Below, one piece after another: positions 27,443-36,073 of a DNA stretch of 64,000 nt; within the stretch, counting starts at the first letter, position 1; the number at the start of each line of letters is the position of its first letter. The translations under genes were made by a program, and so were the position numbers. Source of the stretch: Listeria swaminathanii (GTDB lineage: Bacteria > Bacillota > Bacilli > Lactobacillales > Listeriaceae); assembly GCF_014229645.1 (NCBI RefSeq), contig NZ_JAATOD010000001.1, positions 1,054,001-1,118,000 on the forward strand, in the 5' to 3' direction. Below the pieces are notes generated by a model. It saw nothing but the letters and a program-made list of their open reading frames with translations. It was not told where the DNA came from and searched no databases.

Positions 27443-28870
27443 GTGGCAACAGAATATGATGTAGTTATTCTTGGCGGAGGAACTGGCGGTTACGTCGCAG
27501 CAATCCAAGCAGCTAAGAACGGCCAAAAAGTAGCTGTCGTTGAAAAAGGGAAAGTTGGTGGAACATGCCTTCACCGCGGATGTATTCCAACGAAAGCATT
27601 GTTACGTTCAGCTGAAGTTCTACAAACAGTAAAAAAAGCAAGTGAATTTGGTATCTCGGTTGAAGGAACTGCCGGAATCAATTTTTTACAAGCACAAGAA
27701 AGAAAACAGCAAATAGTAGATCAATTAGAAAAAGGTATCCACCAATTATTTAAACAAGGTAAAATTGACTTGTTTGTTGGAACGGGAACGATTTTGGGAC
27801 CATCGATTTTTTCACCAACTGCTGGAACAATTTCAGTCGAATTTGAAGATGGCTCTGAAAATGAAATGCTAATTCCTAAAAACTTAATTATCGCGACTGG
27901 CTCCAAACCGCGCACATTAAATGGTTTAACAATCGATGAAGAAGATGTTTTATCATCTGACGGCGCGCTAAACCTTGAAACTTTACCAAAATCAATCATT
28001 ATTGTTGGTGGCGGAGTTATCGGGATGGAATGGGCTTCGATGATGCATGATTTTGGCGTAGAAGTCACTGTGCTAGAATATGCCGACCGAATTTTGCCGA
28101 CCGAAGATAAAGAGGTAGCGAAAGAATTAGCAAGACTGTATAAAAAGAAAAAACTAACGATGCATATATCTGCTGAAGTTCAAGCAGCTAGTTATAAAAA
28201 AACGGATACTGGTGTGGAAATTAAAGCGATCATCAAAGGCGAAGAGCAGACTTTTGCAGCGGATAAAATCCTTGTTTCCGTTGGGCGCTCAGCTAATACA
28301 GAAAACATCGGTTTACAAAACACGGATATCGCGACCGAAAACGGCTTTATCCAAGTAAATAATTTTTACCAAACAAAAGAAAGTCATATTTATGCGATTG
28401 GTGACTGTATACCAACGATTCAACTTGCGCACGTTGCAATGGAAGAAGGAACGATTGCAGCCAACCATATTGCAGGAAAAGCGACCGAAAAACTGGATTA
28501 CGACTTAGTTCCACGCTGTATTTATACTTCTACTGAAATTGCCAGTGTCGGCATTACAGAAGAACAAGCGAAAGAACGCGGTCACGAAGTTAAAAAAGGT
28601 AAATTCTTCTTCCGTGGTATCGGGAAAGCGCTCGTTTACGGAGAATCAGACGGTTTCATTAAAATTATTGCAGATAAAAAGACAGATGATATCTTAGGCG
28701 TGAGCATGATTGGTCCACACGTAACGGACATGATTAGCGAAGCCGCTTTAGCGCAAGTTTTAAATGCAACGCCGTGGGAAGTGGGCAACACGATTCACCC
28801 GCACCCAACTTTATCAGAAAGTTTTAGAGAAGCTGCCCTTGCTGTGGATGGCAATGCAATTCATGGTTAA
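27443..28870 (+). CDS. lpd: Dihydrolipoamide dehydrogenase of the branched-chain complex (E3)
   Basis: This 475-residue flavoprotein has the FAD motif GGGTGGYVAAIQA, the redox disulfide GGTCLHRGCIP (two Cys five residues apart), the NAD motif GGGVIGMEWA and the C-terminal HPHPTLSE with the catalytic His. The start is GTG 27443 behind AAGGAGGAG. It reoxidises the lipoyl groups of BkdB, making NADH. Position in the bkd operon assigns it to the branched-chain rather than the pyruvate complex. Confidence 0.94.
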   Translation: MATEYDVVILGGGTGGYVAAIQAAKNGQKVAVVEKGKVGGTCLHRGCIPTKALLRSAEVLQTVKKASEFGISVEGTAGINFLQAQERKQQIVDQLEKGIHQLFKQGKIDLFVGTGTILGPSIFSPTAGTISVEFEDGSENEMLIPKNLIIATGSKPRTLNGLTIDEEDVLSSDGALNLETLPKSIIIVGGGVIGMEWASMMHDFGVEVTVLEYADRILPTEDKEVAKELARLYKKKKLTMHISAEVQAASYKKTDTGVEIKAIIKGEEQTFAADKILVSVGRSANTENIGLQNTDIATENGFIQVNNFYQTKESHIYAIGDCIPTIQLAHVAMEEGTIAANHIAGKATEKLDYDLVPRCIYTSTEIASVGITEEQAKERGHEVKKGKFFFRGIGKALVYGESDGFIKIIADKKTDDILGVSMIGPHVTDMISEAALAQVLNATPWEVGNTIHPHPTLSESFREAALAVDGNAIHG

Positions 28871-28894
28871 TACAGCTTTAAAGGAGGAACAAAA

Positions 28895-29890
28895 ATGACT
28901 TTAAAAGAAGCAGGTTTAACAGAAGATAAATTAATTAAAATGTATGAAACGATGTTAATGGCAAGAAGACTTGATGAGCGTATGTGGCTACTTAACCGTT
29001 CTGGGAAAATTCCTTTTACCATTTCTGGGCAAGGACAAGAAACGGCACAAATTGGCGCAGCGTTTGCCTTTGATTTAGATAAAGATTACGCATTACCATA
29101 TTACCGCGATTTGGCAGTTGTGTTGGCGTTCGGGATGACAGCGAAAGACATTATGTTATCTGCCTTCGCTAAAGCCGAAGATCCAAACTCTGGCGGACGT
29201 CAAATGCCAGCTCACTTTGGTCAAAAATCAAACCGCATCGTTACACAAAGTTCACCAGTAACAACCCAGTTCCCGCACGCAGCAGGAATTGGTCTTGCAG
29301 CAAAAATGGCTGGTGACGAAATTGCAATTTATGCATCAACTGGGGAAGGATCTTCTAACCAAGGTGATTTCCATGAAGGAATCAACTTCGCATCTGTACA
29401 TAAGTTGCCAGTTGTTTTCGTTATTCACAATAACCAATATGCCATTTCTGTGCCAGCATCGAAACAGTATGCCGCAGAAAAGCTATCTGACCGAGCAATT
29501 GGTTACGGCATCCCTGGTGAACGTGTTGACGGAACGAACATGGGAGAAGTGTATGCAGCATTTAAACGTGCCGCAGATCGCGCTAGAAACGGCGAAGGAC
29601 CTACCTTAATCGAAACAGTTTCATACCGCTTCACGCCGCACTCCTCCGATGATGACGATAGCAGTTATCGTTCCAGAGAAGAAGTGAACGAAGCAAAAGG
29701 AAAAGATCCACTGACAATTTTCCAAACAGAACTACTTGAAGAAGGTTACTTAACCGAAGAAAAAATCGCTGAAATCGAAAAAAATATCGCTAAAGAAGTT
29801 AATGAAGCGACAGATTACGCGGAAAGTGCAGCATACGCTGAACCAGAATCATCTTTACTTTATGTATATGATGAAGAAGCGAATAGCTGA
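28895..29890 (+). CDS. bkdAA: Branched-chain 2-oxoacid dehydrogenase E1 alpha
   Basis: This 331-residue ThDP-dependent subunit has the ThDP-binding stretch STGEGSSNQGDFHEGINFA and the phosphorylation-loop region RFTPHSSDDDDSSYRS. It decarboxylates the keto acids of Val, Ile and Leu. It starts behind AAAGGAGGA and is followed by bkdAB 16 bases later. Its products prime iso and anteiso fatty acids, which Listeria needs for growth in the cold (known for the genus). Confidence 0.94.
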   Translation: MTLKEAGLTEDKLIKMYETMLMARRLDERMWLLNRSGKIPFTISGQGQETAQIGAAFAFDLDKDYALPYYRDLAVVLAFGMTAKDIMLSAFAKAEDPNSGGRQMPAHFGQKSNRIVTQSSPVTTQFPHAAGIGLAAKMAGDEIAIYASTGEGSSNQGDFHEGINFASVHKLPVVFVIHNNQYAISVPASKQYAAEKLSDRAIGYGIPGERVDGTNMGEVYAAFKRAADRARNGEGPTLIETVSYRFTPHSSDDDDSSYRSREEVNEAKGKDPLTIFQTELLEEGYLTEEKIAEIEKNIAKEVNEATDYAESAAYAEPESSLLYVYDEEANS

Positions 29891-29906
29891 TTAGGAGGGA
29901 ATTTGA

Positions 29907-30890
29907 ATGCCAGTCATTTCATATATTGATGCAATAACAATGGCGCTTAAAGAGGAAATGGAGCGCGACGATAAAGTATTTATTTTAGGAGAAGATGTAG
30001 GGAAAAAAGGCGGCGTATTTAAAGCGACTGCTGGCCTATATGATGAATTCGGTGAAGACCGAGTACTCGATACACCACTTGCTGAGTCTGCGATTGCCGG
30101 AGTTGGAATTGGCGCAGCGATGTATGGCTATCGTCCAGTGGCAGAAATGCAATTTGCTGACTTTATTATGCCTGCTGTGAACCAAATTATTTCAGAAGCA
30201 TCCAGAATTCGCTATCGTTCCAATAACGATTGGTCTTGCCCGATGGTTATTCGCGCACCTTTTGGCGGCGGGGTACACGGAGCACTTTACCATTCTCAAT
30301 CTGTCGAAAAAGTATTCTTTGGCCAACCTGGTTTGAAAATTGTTGTTCCATCTTCACCATACGATGCTAAAGGGCTTTTAAAGGCGGCGATTCGCGATAA
30401 CGATCCAGTGCTTTTCTTTGAACATAAACGAGCTTACCGCTTACTAAAAGGCGAAGTGCCAGAAACAGATTATATCGTTCCAATCGGCAAAGCAAATGTT
30501 GTCCGCGAAGGCGATGATATTACCGTAATTACTTATGGACTTGCGGTTCAATTTGCGCAACAAGCAGCAGAACGTTTGGCAGCGGAAGGCGTAGAAGCGC
30601 ATATTCTTGATTTACGTACAATTTACCCATTAGACCAAGAAGCGATTATCGAAGCAACGAAAAAAACAGGTAAAGTACTGCTTGTAACAGAAGATAATAA
30701 ACAAGGAAGCATTATCAGTGAAGTAGCAGCGATTATTTCGGAGCATTGTCTATTTGATTTAGACGCACCGATTGCAAGACTGGCAGGACCAGATACGCCA
30801 GCAATGCCTTTTGCACCAACAATGGAAAAACACTTTATGATTAATCCAGATAAAGTGGCGGATGCAATGAAAGAATTAGCGGAATTTTAG
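29907..30890 (+). CDS. bkdAB: Branched-chain 2-oxoacid dehydrogenase E1 beta
   Basis: This 327-residue transketolase-like subunit contains GEDVGKKGGVFKAT, DTPLAESAIAGVGIGAAMYGYRPV and the RAPFGGGVHGALYHSQS segment. It pairs with BkdAA in the E1 heterotetramer. The RBS is TAGGAGGGA. The tail LAGPDTPAMPFAP is typical of E1 beta C-terminal domains. Confidence 0.95.
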   Translation: MPVISYIDAITMALKEEMERDDKVFILGEDVGKKGGVFKATAGLYDEFGEDRVLDTPLAESAIAGVGIGAAMYGYRPVAEMQFADFIMPAVNQIISEASRIRYRSNNDWSCPMVIRAPFGGGVHGALYHSQSVEKVFFGQPGLKIVVPSSPYDAKGLLKAAIRDNDPVLFFEHKRAYRLLKGEVPETDYIVPIGKANVVREGDDITVITYGLAVQFAQQAAERLAAEGVEAHILDLRTIYPLDQEAIIEATKKTGKVLLVTEDNKQGSIISEVAAIISEHCLFDLDAPIARLAGPDTPAMPFAPTMEKHFMINPDKVADAMKELAEF

Positions 30891-30920
30891 ACCCGTTTTA
30901 AATTAAAGGAGTGAAGACCC

Positions 30921-32168
30921 GTGGCAGTTGAAAAAATCACCATGCCCAAATTAGGGGAAAGTGTAACAGAAGGAACGATTAGCTCATGGTTAGTGAAACC
31001 AGGCGATACAGTCGAAAAATATGATGCTATCGCGGAAGTTTTAACTGACAAAGTAACAGCTGAAATCCCATCTTCTTTTAGCGGGACAATCAAAGAAATT
31101 TTAGCCGAAGAAGATGAAACGTTAGAAGTAGGCGAAGTGATTTGCACAATCGAAACAGTAGAGGCAGGCAGTTCAGAGCCAGTTGCTGAAGTAGAAAAGG
31201 CAGAAACTAAAGCGCCTGAAAAACAAGAAACGAAACAAGTTAAATTAGCAGAAGCACCAGCTAGCGGAAGATTTTCACCAGCTGTACTTCGAATTGCTGG
31301 TGAAAATAATATTGATTTATCAACCGTAGAAGGCACTGGTAAAGGTGGCAGAATTACAAGAAAAGATTTACTTCAAGTCATCGAAAATGGCCCAGTAGCC
31401 GCTAAAGCAGAAGTGAAAAGCACGCCAGAAGCAAAAACAGCCACTCCAACTCCCGTACGTTCAGCTGCCGGCGATAAAGAAATTCCAATTAATGGCGTAA
31501 GAAAAGCTATTGCGAAACATATGAGCGTCAGCAAGCAAGAAATCCCGCACGCATGGATGATGGTGGAAGTAGATGCAACTGGACTTGTTCGCTACCGTAA
31601 TGCAGTCAAAGATAGCTTCAAAAAAGAGGAAGGTTACTCGTTAACTTATTTCGCCTTTTTCATCAAAGCTGTTGCACAAGCCTTAAAAGAATTCCCGCAA
31701 CTTAACAGTACGTGGGCAGGAGATAAAATCATTGAGCACGCCAATATCAATATTTCCATTGCTATTGCGGCCGGCGATTTATTATATGTTCCAGTCATTA
31801 AAAATGCGGATGAAAAATCCATTAAAGGCATTGCTCGCGAAATCAGCGAACTTGCCGGAAAAGCACGTGCTGGCAAACTAAGCCAAGCGGACATGGAAGG
31901 TGGTACTTTCACCGTAAACAGTACTGGTTCATTTGGTTCTGTTCAATCTATGGGAATTATTAACCATCCGCAAGCAGCGATTCTTCAAGTAGAATCGATT
32001 GTTAAGCGTCCTGTCATTATTGATGATATGATTGCCGTACGCGATATGGTTAACCTATGCCTATCCATCGACCACCGTATTTTAGATGGCTTACTAGCAG
32101 GGAAATTCTTACAAGCAATTAAAGCCAATGTCGAAAAAATTTCCAAAGAAAATACAGCGTTGTATTAA
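30921..32168 (+). CDS. bkdB: Branched-chain 2-oxoacid dehydrogenase E2 acyltransferase
   Basis: This 415-residue protein has an N-terminal lipoyl domain (about 3-77) with the lipoyl lysine in VLTDKVTAEIP, a flexible linker, a peripheral subunit-binding domain (about 115-150, FSPAVLRIAGENNIDL) and a C-terminal catalytic domain ending with the HRILDG active site in SIDHRILDGLLAG. The start is GTG 30921. It transfers the branched acyl group to CoA and is the last gene of the cluster. A structured 3' region follows. Confidence 0.95.
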   Translation: MAVEKITMPKLGESVTEGTISSWLVKPGDTVEKYDAIAEVLTDKVTAEIPSSFSGTIKEILAEEDETLEVGEVICTIETVEAGSSEPVAEVEKAETKAPEKQETKQVKLAEAPASGRFSPAVLRIAGENNIDLSTVEGTGKGGRITRKDLLQVIENGPVAAKAEVKSTPEAKTATPTPVRSAAGDKEIPINGVRKAIAKHMSVSKQEIPHAWMMVEVDATGLVRYRNAVKDSFKKEEGYSLTYFAFFIKAVAQALKEFPQLNSTWAGDKIIEHANINISIAIAAGDLLYVPVIKNADEKSIKGIAREISELAGKARAGKLSQADMEGGTFTVNSTGSFGSVQSMGIINHPQAAILQVESIVKRPVIIDDMIAVRDMVNLCLSIDHRILDGLLAGKFLQAIKANVEKISKENTALY

Positions 32169-32178
32169 AGATGTTTTA

Positions 32179-32240
32179 ATCTAGGTTTAGCGGGTATTGT
32201 TTAGTACATCTAGATCCATACCCCTAAACTCCCTAGATGT
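32179..32240 (+). other. Interleaved inverted repeats, pseudoknot-type element
   Basis: Two long pairings are interleaved after bkdB. TTTAG-C-GGGTAT (32186-32197) can pair with ATACCCCTAAA (32218-32228), with one bulged C. ACATCTAG (32206-32213) can pair with CTAGATGT (32233-32240). The order A5-B5-A3-B3 is that of a pseudoknot or of two mutually exclusive hairpins. A further ATCTAG copy at 32179-32184 offers another partner. The terminator at 32246-32274 follows directly. No known RNA family is recognised. Confidence 0.55.
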
Positions 32241-32245
32241 CTTGG

Positions 32246-32274
32246 GTAGTACTTTCGGGTGCTGCTCTTTTTTT
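32246..32274 (+). terminator. Terminator of the ptb-bkd operon
   Basis: GTAGTAC pairs with GTGCTGC (two G-T pairs) across TTTCGG, followed by TCTTTTTTT. Confidence 0.75.
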
Positions 32275-32280
32275 GAGGGA

Positions 32281-32316
32281 AAAAATAAAAAAAGTCTGAA
32301 CCAAATTGGCTCAGAC
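32281..32316 (-). terminator. Terminator of prli42
   Basis: On the minus strand GTCTGAGCC pairs with GGTTCAGAC and is followed by a run of seven T, then ATTTTT. It lies 10 bases after the miniprotein stop. Confidence 0.85.
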
Positions 32317-32325
32317 GACGGATAC

Positions 32326-32421
32326 TTATAAAAACATTAATAACCCGGTTAAAACGCTGGATAATACAATCGCGATTAACATTAAAATAACGACAACGCG
32401 AACTACTTTTTTATTAGTCAT
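32326..32421 (-). CDS. prli42: Stressosome-associated membrane miniprotein Prli42
   Basis: This 31-codon gene starts at ATG 32419-32421 with GAGAGGAG upstream and ends TAA at 32326. The product begins MTNKKVVRVVVILML and ends TGLLMFL: a short basic N-terminus and one membrane helix (about residues 7-30). Sequence, length and position between bkdB and an M20 peptidase gene match Prli42 as I recall it. Prli42 anchors the stressosome protein RsbR at the membrane and is needed for sigma-B activation under oxidative stress. Its own promoter (32464-32492) and terminator frame it as a complete unit. Confidence 0.9.
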   Translation of the reverse strand: MTNKKVVRVVVILMLIAIVLSSVLTGLLMFL

Positions 32422-32463
32422 TGCGGAAGAAAACTCCTCTCATAAAGCATTTCAGATATATCC

Positions 32464-32492
32464 ATCTTACTGATAATTAAAGCAAATTTCAA
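32464..32492 (-). promoter_or_regulatory. Sigma-A promoter of prli42
   Basis: On the minus strand TTGAAA (32487-32492), exactly 17 bases, then TAAGAT (32464-32469). The predicted leader is about 35 bases. No sigma-B motif is visible, so the miniprotein should be made before stress. Confidence 0.65.
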
Positions 32493-32543
32493 GTGATTTC
32501 TTGATTTTTTTAGGCAAATAGGAAGAATGTAGGTGAAAATAAG

Positions 32544-33638
32544 ATGATAGCCAATGTTAAAAAATATTTTACCGAATTAATCCAAATCCCATCCGTTTCT
32601 GGGAAAGAAAAAGCTATTTTAACTTACATAAAAAAACATTTAACCAAATTAGATATTCCCTATAGTTTAGACGAAAATTATGGCTTGATTGCGCGAATTC
32701 CGGCAACTAGAGAAAAATTTCCAACAATATTTTTCTGCAGTCATGTCGATACGCATCCAACTGCCGCCGCGCCTGTTTTTCAAATCGAGCAAGATGTATT
32801 TACTGCTACAAATGGGACTTCTTTAGGCGCAGATGATAAAGCAGCTGTTGCAGCCATGTTAGCGGCAATTGATTATTTTTGCACCGAAAAAACACCACAC
32901 GGGGAAATTGAATTCATTTTTACAACAAAAGAGGAACTCGGAATGATCGGGATGCGGTTGTTTCCGGAAGAAAAAATTACAGCTGCATACGGATATTGTT
33001 TAGATGCGCCAGGCGAAGTAGGCAGTTATCAATTGCAAGCAAGTACGCTAGTTACGATGGAATTTACGATTGCGAGTTCTGATGCTACGCAAATGTCACC
33101 AATTTCCATTGCTAGAATGGCGCTACATGCAACACGACCAGGCCGAATTGACCGAGAAAATAAATGGGAAATTCAGTCGTTTTCTGGTGGGATAAATGAT
33201 GAAAATGAGCAAGATGCCCAATTAGAAGTTCTGTTTACTTCAGCGGCTAGTTTTCGTAAAGCGCTTCTGCATATTCAAACAATTAGAGAACGTTTTGCGC
33301 AAACCTGCGAAAAGTATGGCGCGATATTAACGCATGATACGAAACTGATTTACGAAGGGTATCATATTCGCTCCAAGCATCCACTTATGAATATTTTTCA
33401 AAAAGCTGCCAAAAAACGCTCTTTAGAAACACATGAAATCCTGTTAGAAGGCGGAACTGATGCGAATGTATTAAATGAAAAGGGTGTCCCAACAATGCTC
33501 TTGTCGGCGGGATATGAAAATGCCCACACAGACAAAGAAACGATTTCCGTCAGGCAGTTAGAAAAACTTACACAGCTCGTGATTGACCTAGCAGAATCCG
33601 CCAAAAATGAGAAAATTTTACTCAGAAAGCTAAATTAA
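32544..33638 (+). CDS. M20 family metallopeptidase, PepT-like
   Basis: This 364-residue cytoplasmic peptidase has the metal-ligand motifs [22 protein letters not shown] and [10 protein letters not shown] of peptidase T-like enzymes. The C-terminal half has [20 protein letters not shown] lid/dimerisation domain lies at about residues 180-290. It probably removes N-terminal residues from tripeptides. AGGTGA is its likely ribosome site. It is transcribed away from prli42. Confidence 0.87.
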   Translation: MIANVKKYFTELIQIPSVSGKEKAILTYIKKHLTKLDIPYSLDENYGLIARIPATREKFPTIFFCSHVDTHPTAAAPVFQIEQDVFTATNGTSLGADDKAAVAAMLAAIDYFCTEKTPHGEIEFIFTTKEELGMIGMRLFPEEKITAAYGYCLDAPGEVGSYQLQASTLVTMEFTIASSDATQMSPISIARMALHATRPGRIDRENKWEIQSFSGGINDENEQDAQLEVLFTSAASFRKALLHIQTIRERFAQTCEKYGAILTHDTKLIYEGYHIRSKHPLMNIFQKAAKKRSLETHEILLEGGTDANVLNEKGVPTMLLSAGYENAHTDKETISVRQLEKLTQLVIDLAESAKNEKILLRKLN

Positions 33639-33670
33639 TGAAAAAAAGTCAAATAATTCGGATTGATTCA

Positions 33671-33699
33671 TTGTCCAAGAAGCAATTCTTTGATATAGT
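33671..33699 (+). promoter_or_regulatory. Candidate promoter for gnd
   Basis: TTGTCC (33671-33676), 17 bases and TATAGT (33694-33699), 84 bases before the gnd ATG. Confidence 0.5.
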
Positions 33700-33782
33700 A
33701 AATGATGTTGATACTTTTATGTGTCATGTTGAAGTAAGACAGATTTTTCTGCCTTAATAAACCGGAAAGGAAGAAGTGCAAA

Positions 33783-35201
33783 ATGGCAAAACAAGAAATT
33801 GGCGTTATAGGAATGGGCGTTATGGGCCGCAACTTGGCTCTAAATATTGAAAGCCGCGGTCATACAGTATCTATTTTTAACCGTTCTACTGAAAAAACGA
33901 AAGCGGTTATGGAAGAAAATGCGGACAAAAAATTAGTACCAACTTATAGTTTAGAGGAATTTGTCGAATCTCTTGAAGTGCCTCGCCGTATCCTTATTAT
34001 GGTAAAAGCTGGCGATGCTACAGATATGATGATTGAAGCAGTTAAACCTTTCTTAAACGAAGGCGATATTTTAATCGATGGTGGTAATGCATTCTTTAAA
34101 GATACGATTCGTCGTAATAAAGAACTAAGCGAAGAAGGATTTAACTTCATCGGAACTGGTGTATCAGGCGGAGAAGAAGGTGCACTTAAAGGCCCTTCCA
34201 TCATGCCAGGTGGTCAACGCAAGGCATATGACCTTGTAGCCCCTATTTTACGTGAAATTGCTGCAGTAGCAGACGGAGAACCTTGTGTGACTTATATTGG
34301 TCCAGATGGTGCCGGACATTACGTTAAAATGGTGCATAACGGTATCGAATACGGCGATATGCAATTAATTGCAGAAGCTTACACGATTTTGAAAGAAATT
34401 GGTGGATTAAGCCACGATGAACTTGCTGATGTATTTGAAGAATGGAATAACGGCGAACTTGATAGCTATTTAATCGAGATCACTAAAAATATCCTAAAAG
34501 TAAAAGACGAAGAAACAGGCAAACCAATTGTTGATGTTATTCTTGATAAAGCTGGCCAAAAAGGAACTGGTAAATGGACAAGCCAAAGCGCACTTGACTT
34601 AGGTGTTCCACTTTCCTTAATTACAGAATCTGTATTTGCTCGTTATATCTCTGCACTTAAAGACGAACGCGTTTATGCAAGCACTGTTTTAAATGGTCCA
34701 TCTAACTATCATTTTGAAGGCGACAAAAAAGAATTTGTTGAATCTGTTCGCCGCGCACTTTACTTCAGCAAAATCGCATCTTATGCACAAGGTTTTGCTC
34801 AAATGAGAGCTGCTAGCGAAGAGTACAACTGGGATTTACAATACGGCGAAATCGCGAAAATTTTCCGCGCTGGTTGTATTATCCGTGCTCGTTTCCTACA
34901 AAAAATTACAGATGCTTATAACCAAGATAAAAACCTTAAAAACTTGCTATTAGATCCTTATTTCAAAGATATCGCGCATAACTACCAAGGCGACCTTCGT
35001 ACAGTTGTTGCAGAAGCAGTAAAAGCTGGAATTCCAGTGCCAACATTCACTGCAGCAATCAGCTACTACGACAGCTACCGTTCGGAAGTATTATCTGCAA
35101 ATCTAATTCAAGCACAACGCGACTACTTTGGCGCTCATACGTATGAAAGAATCGACAAACCAGGCGTATTCCATACTGAATGGCCACAAGTAGAAGATTG
35201 A
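33783..35201 (+). CDS. gnd: 6-phosphogluconate dehydrogenase, decarboxylating
   Basis: This 472-residue oxidative pentose phosphate enzyme converts 6-phosphogluconate to ribulose-5-phosphate, CO2 and NADPH. The N-terminal dinucleotide motif is [11 protein letters not shown]. The substrate region has [21 protein letters not shown] and the catalytic Lys/Asn in [18 protein letters not shown]. The C-terminal helical domain is full length. AAAGGAAG precedes the ATG and a strong terminator follows, so it is a single-gene unit. Confidence 0.97.
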   Translation: MAKQEIGVIGMGVMGRNLALNIESRGHTVSIFNRSTEKTKAVMEENADKKLVPTYSLEEFVESLEVPRRILIMVKAGDATDMMIEAVKPFLNEGDILIDGGNAFFKDTIRRNKELSEEGFNFIGTGVSGGEEGALKGPSIMPGGQRKAYDLVAPILREIAAVADGEPCVTYIGPDGAGHYVKMVHNGIEYGDMQLIAEAYTILKEIGGLSHDELADVFEEWNNGELDSYLIEITKNILKVKDEETGKPIVDVILDKAGQKGTGKWTSQSALDLGVPLSLITESVFARYISALKDERVYASTVLNGPSNYHFEGDKKEFVESVRRALYFSKIASYAQGFAQMRAASEEYNWDLQYGEIAKIFRAGCIIRARFLQKITDAYNQDKNLKNLLLDPYFKDIAHNYQGDLRTVVAEAVKAGIPVPTFTAAISYYDSYRSEVLSANLIQAQRDYFGAHTYERIDKPGVFHTEWPQVED

Positions 35202-35213
35202 TTTAAAAATACG

Positions 35214-35245
35214 GCATCCACTTTCACGAGTGGGTGCTTTTTTTA
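35214..35245 (+). terminator. Terminator after gnd
   Basis: GCATCCACT pairs with AGTGGGTGC across TTCACG and is followed by TTTTTTT. Confidence 0.88.
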
Positions 35246-35318
35246 TGAGATTTGAATTAGTAAATCATGGTAAAGTACTAAAAAATACAGGAAATATCTA
35301 TTTATGCGCTGTTATTAG

Positions 35319-35346
35319 TTGTTTTTGAGCCAAAGTTCGTTACAAT
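35319..35346 (+). promoter_or_regulatory. Promoter for lisRK
   Basis: TTGTTT (35319-35324), 16 bases and TACAAT (35341-35346), 47 bases ahead of lisR. Confidence 0.55.
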
Positions 35347-35392
35347 AGTAATAGGAATATAGTGTAATGACCGAAAGAGAGGGTTAGGCCAA

Positions 35393-36073
35393 ATGAATAG
35401 AATATTAATCGTAGAAGATGAAAAAAACTTAGCGCGCTTTATTGAATTAGAATTACAACATGAAAATTATGAAACGGCAGTCGCTAATGATGGTCGTGCT
35501 GGACTCGAACTTGCATTAAATGAAGAATGGGATGCAATTTTACTTGATTTAATGTTGCCGCATTTAAACGGTGTAGAAGTTTGCCGTCGTGTACGTCAAG
35601 TAAAACAAACACCTATTATTATGATAACCGCACGTGACTCTGTCATTGACCGTGTATCAGGACTTGACCACGGAGCAGATGATTATATCGTTAAACCTTT
35701 TGCGATTGAAGAATTACTAGCACGTCTTCGTTCGCTATTACGCCGAGTGGAAAATGCAGAGCAATCTGCTAAACAAACGACGCTTCAATACCGAAACTTA
35801 ATCGTTGAAAAAGAAAATCGAATTGTTAAACGCGATGAAGAAATCATTGACTTAACCAAACGAGAGTACGAACTTTTACTTACATTAATGGAAAATGTCA
35901 ATATCGTTTTAACACGAGAAGTGCTGCTCAATAAAGTTTGGGGCTATGAAACAGAAGTAGAAACGAATGTAGTAGATGTATACGTTCGTTACTTACGAAA
36001 TAAAATTGATCATCCTGACGAAGAAAGTTACATCCAAACAGTTCGCGGGACAGGGTATGTGATGCGTACATGA
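35393..36073 (+). CDS. lisR: Response regulator LisR
   Basis: This 226-residue OmpR/PhoB-type regulator has a receiver domain (1-115) with the acidic pair Glu8-Asp9, phospho-acceptor Asp52 in LLDLMLP, and the Lys of KPFAIEEL. The C-terminal winged helix has TKREYELLLTL and RYLRNKID. With LisK it controls responses to acid, ethanol and cell-envelope stress and affects virulence in L. monocytogenes (known for the family). It overlaps lisK by 4 bases. Confidence 0.92.
   Translation: MNRILIVEDEKNLARFIELELQHENYETAVANDGRAGLELALNEEWDAILLDLMLPHLNGVEVCRRVRQVKQTPIIMITARDSVIDRVSGLDHGADDYIVKPFAIEELLARLRSLLRRVENAEQSAKQTTLQYRNLIVEKENRIVKRDEEIIDLTKREYELLLTLMENVNIVLTREVLLNKVWGYETEVETNVVDVYVRYLRNKIDHPDEESYIQTVRGTGYVMRT

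Noticed and set aside
27721..28068. 115-codon reading frame opposite lpd
   Set aside because: Antisense shadow of a conserved flavoprotein gene without translation signals.
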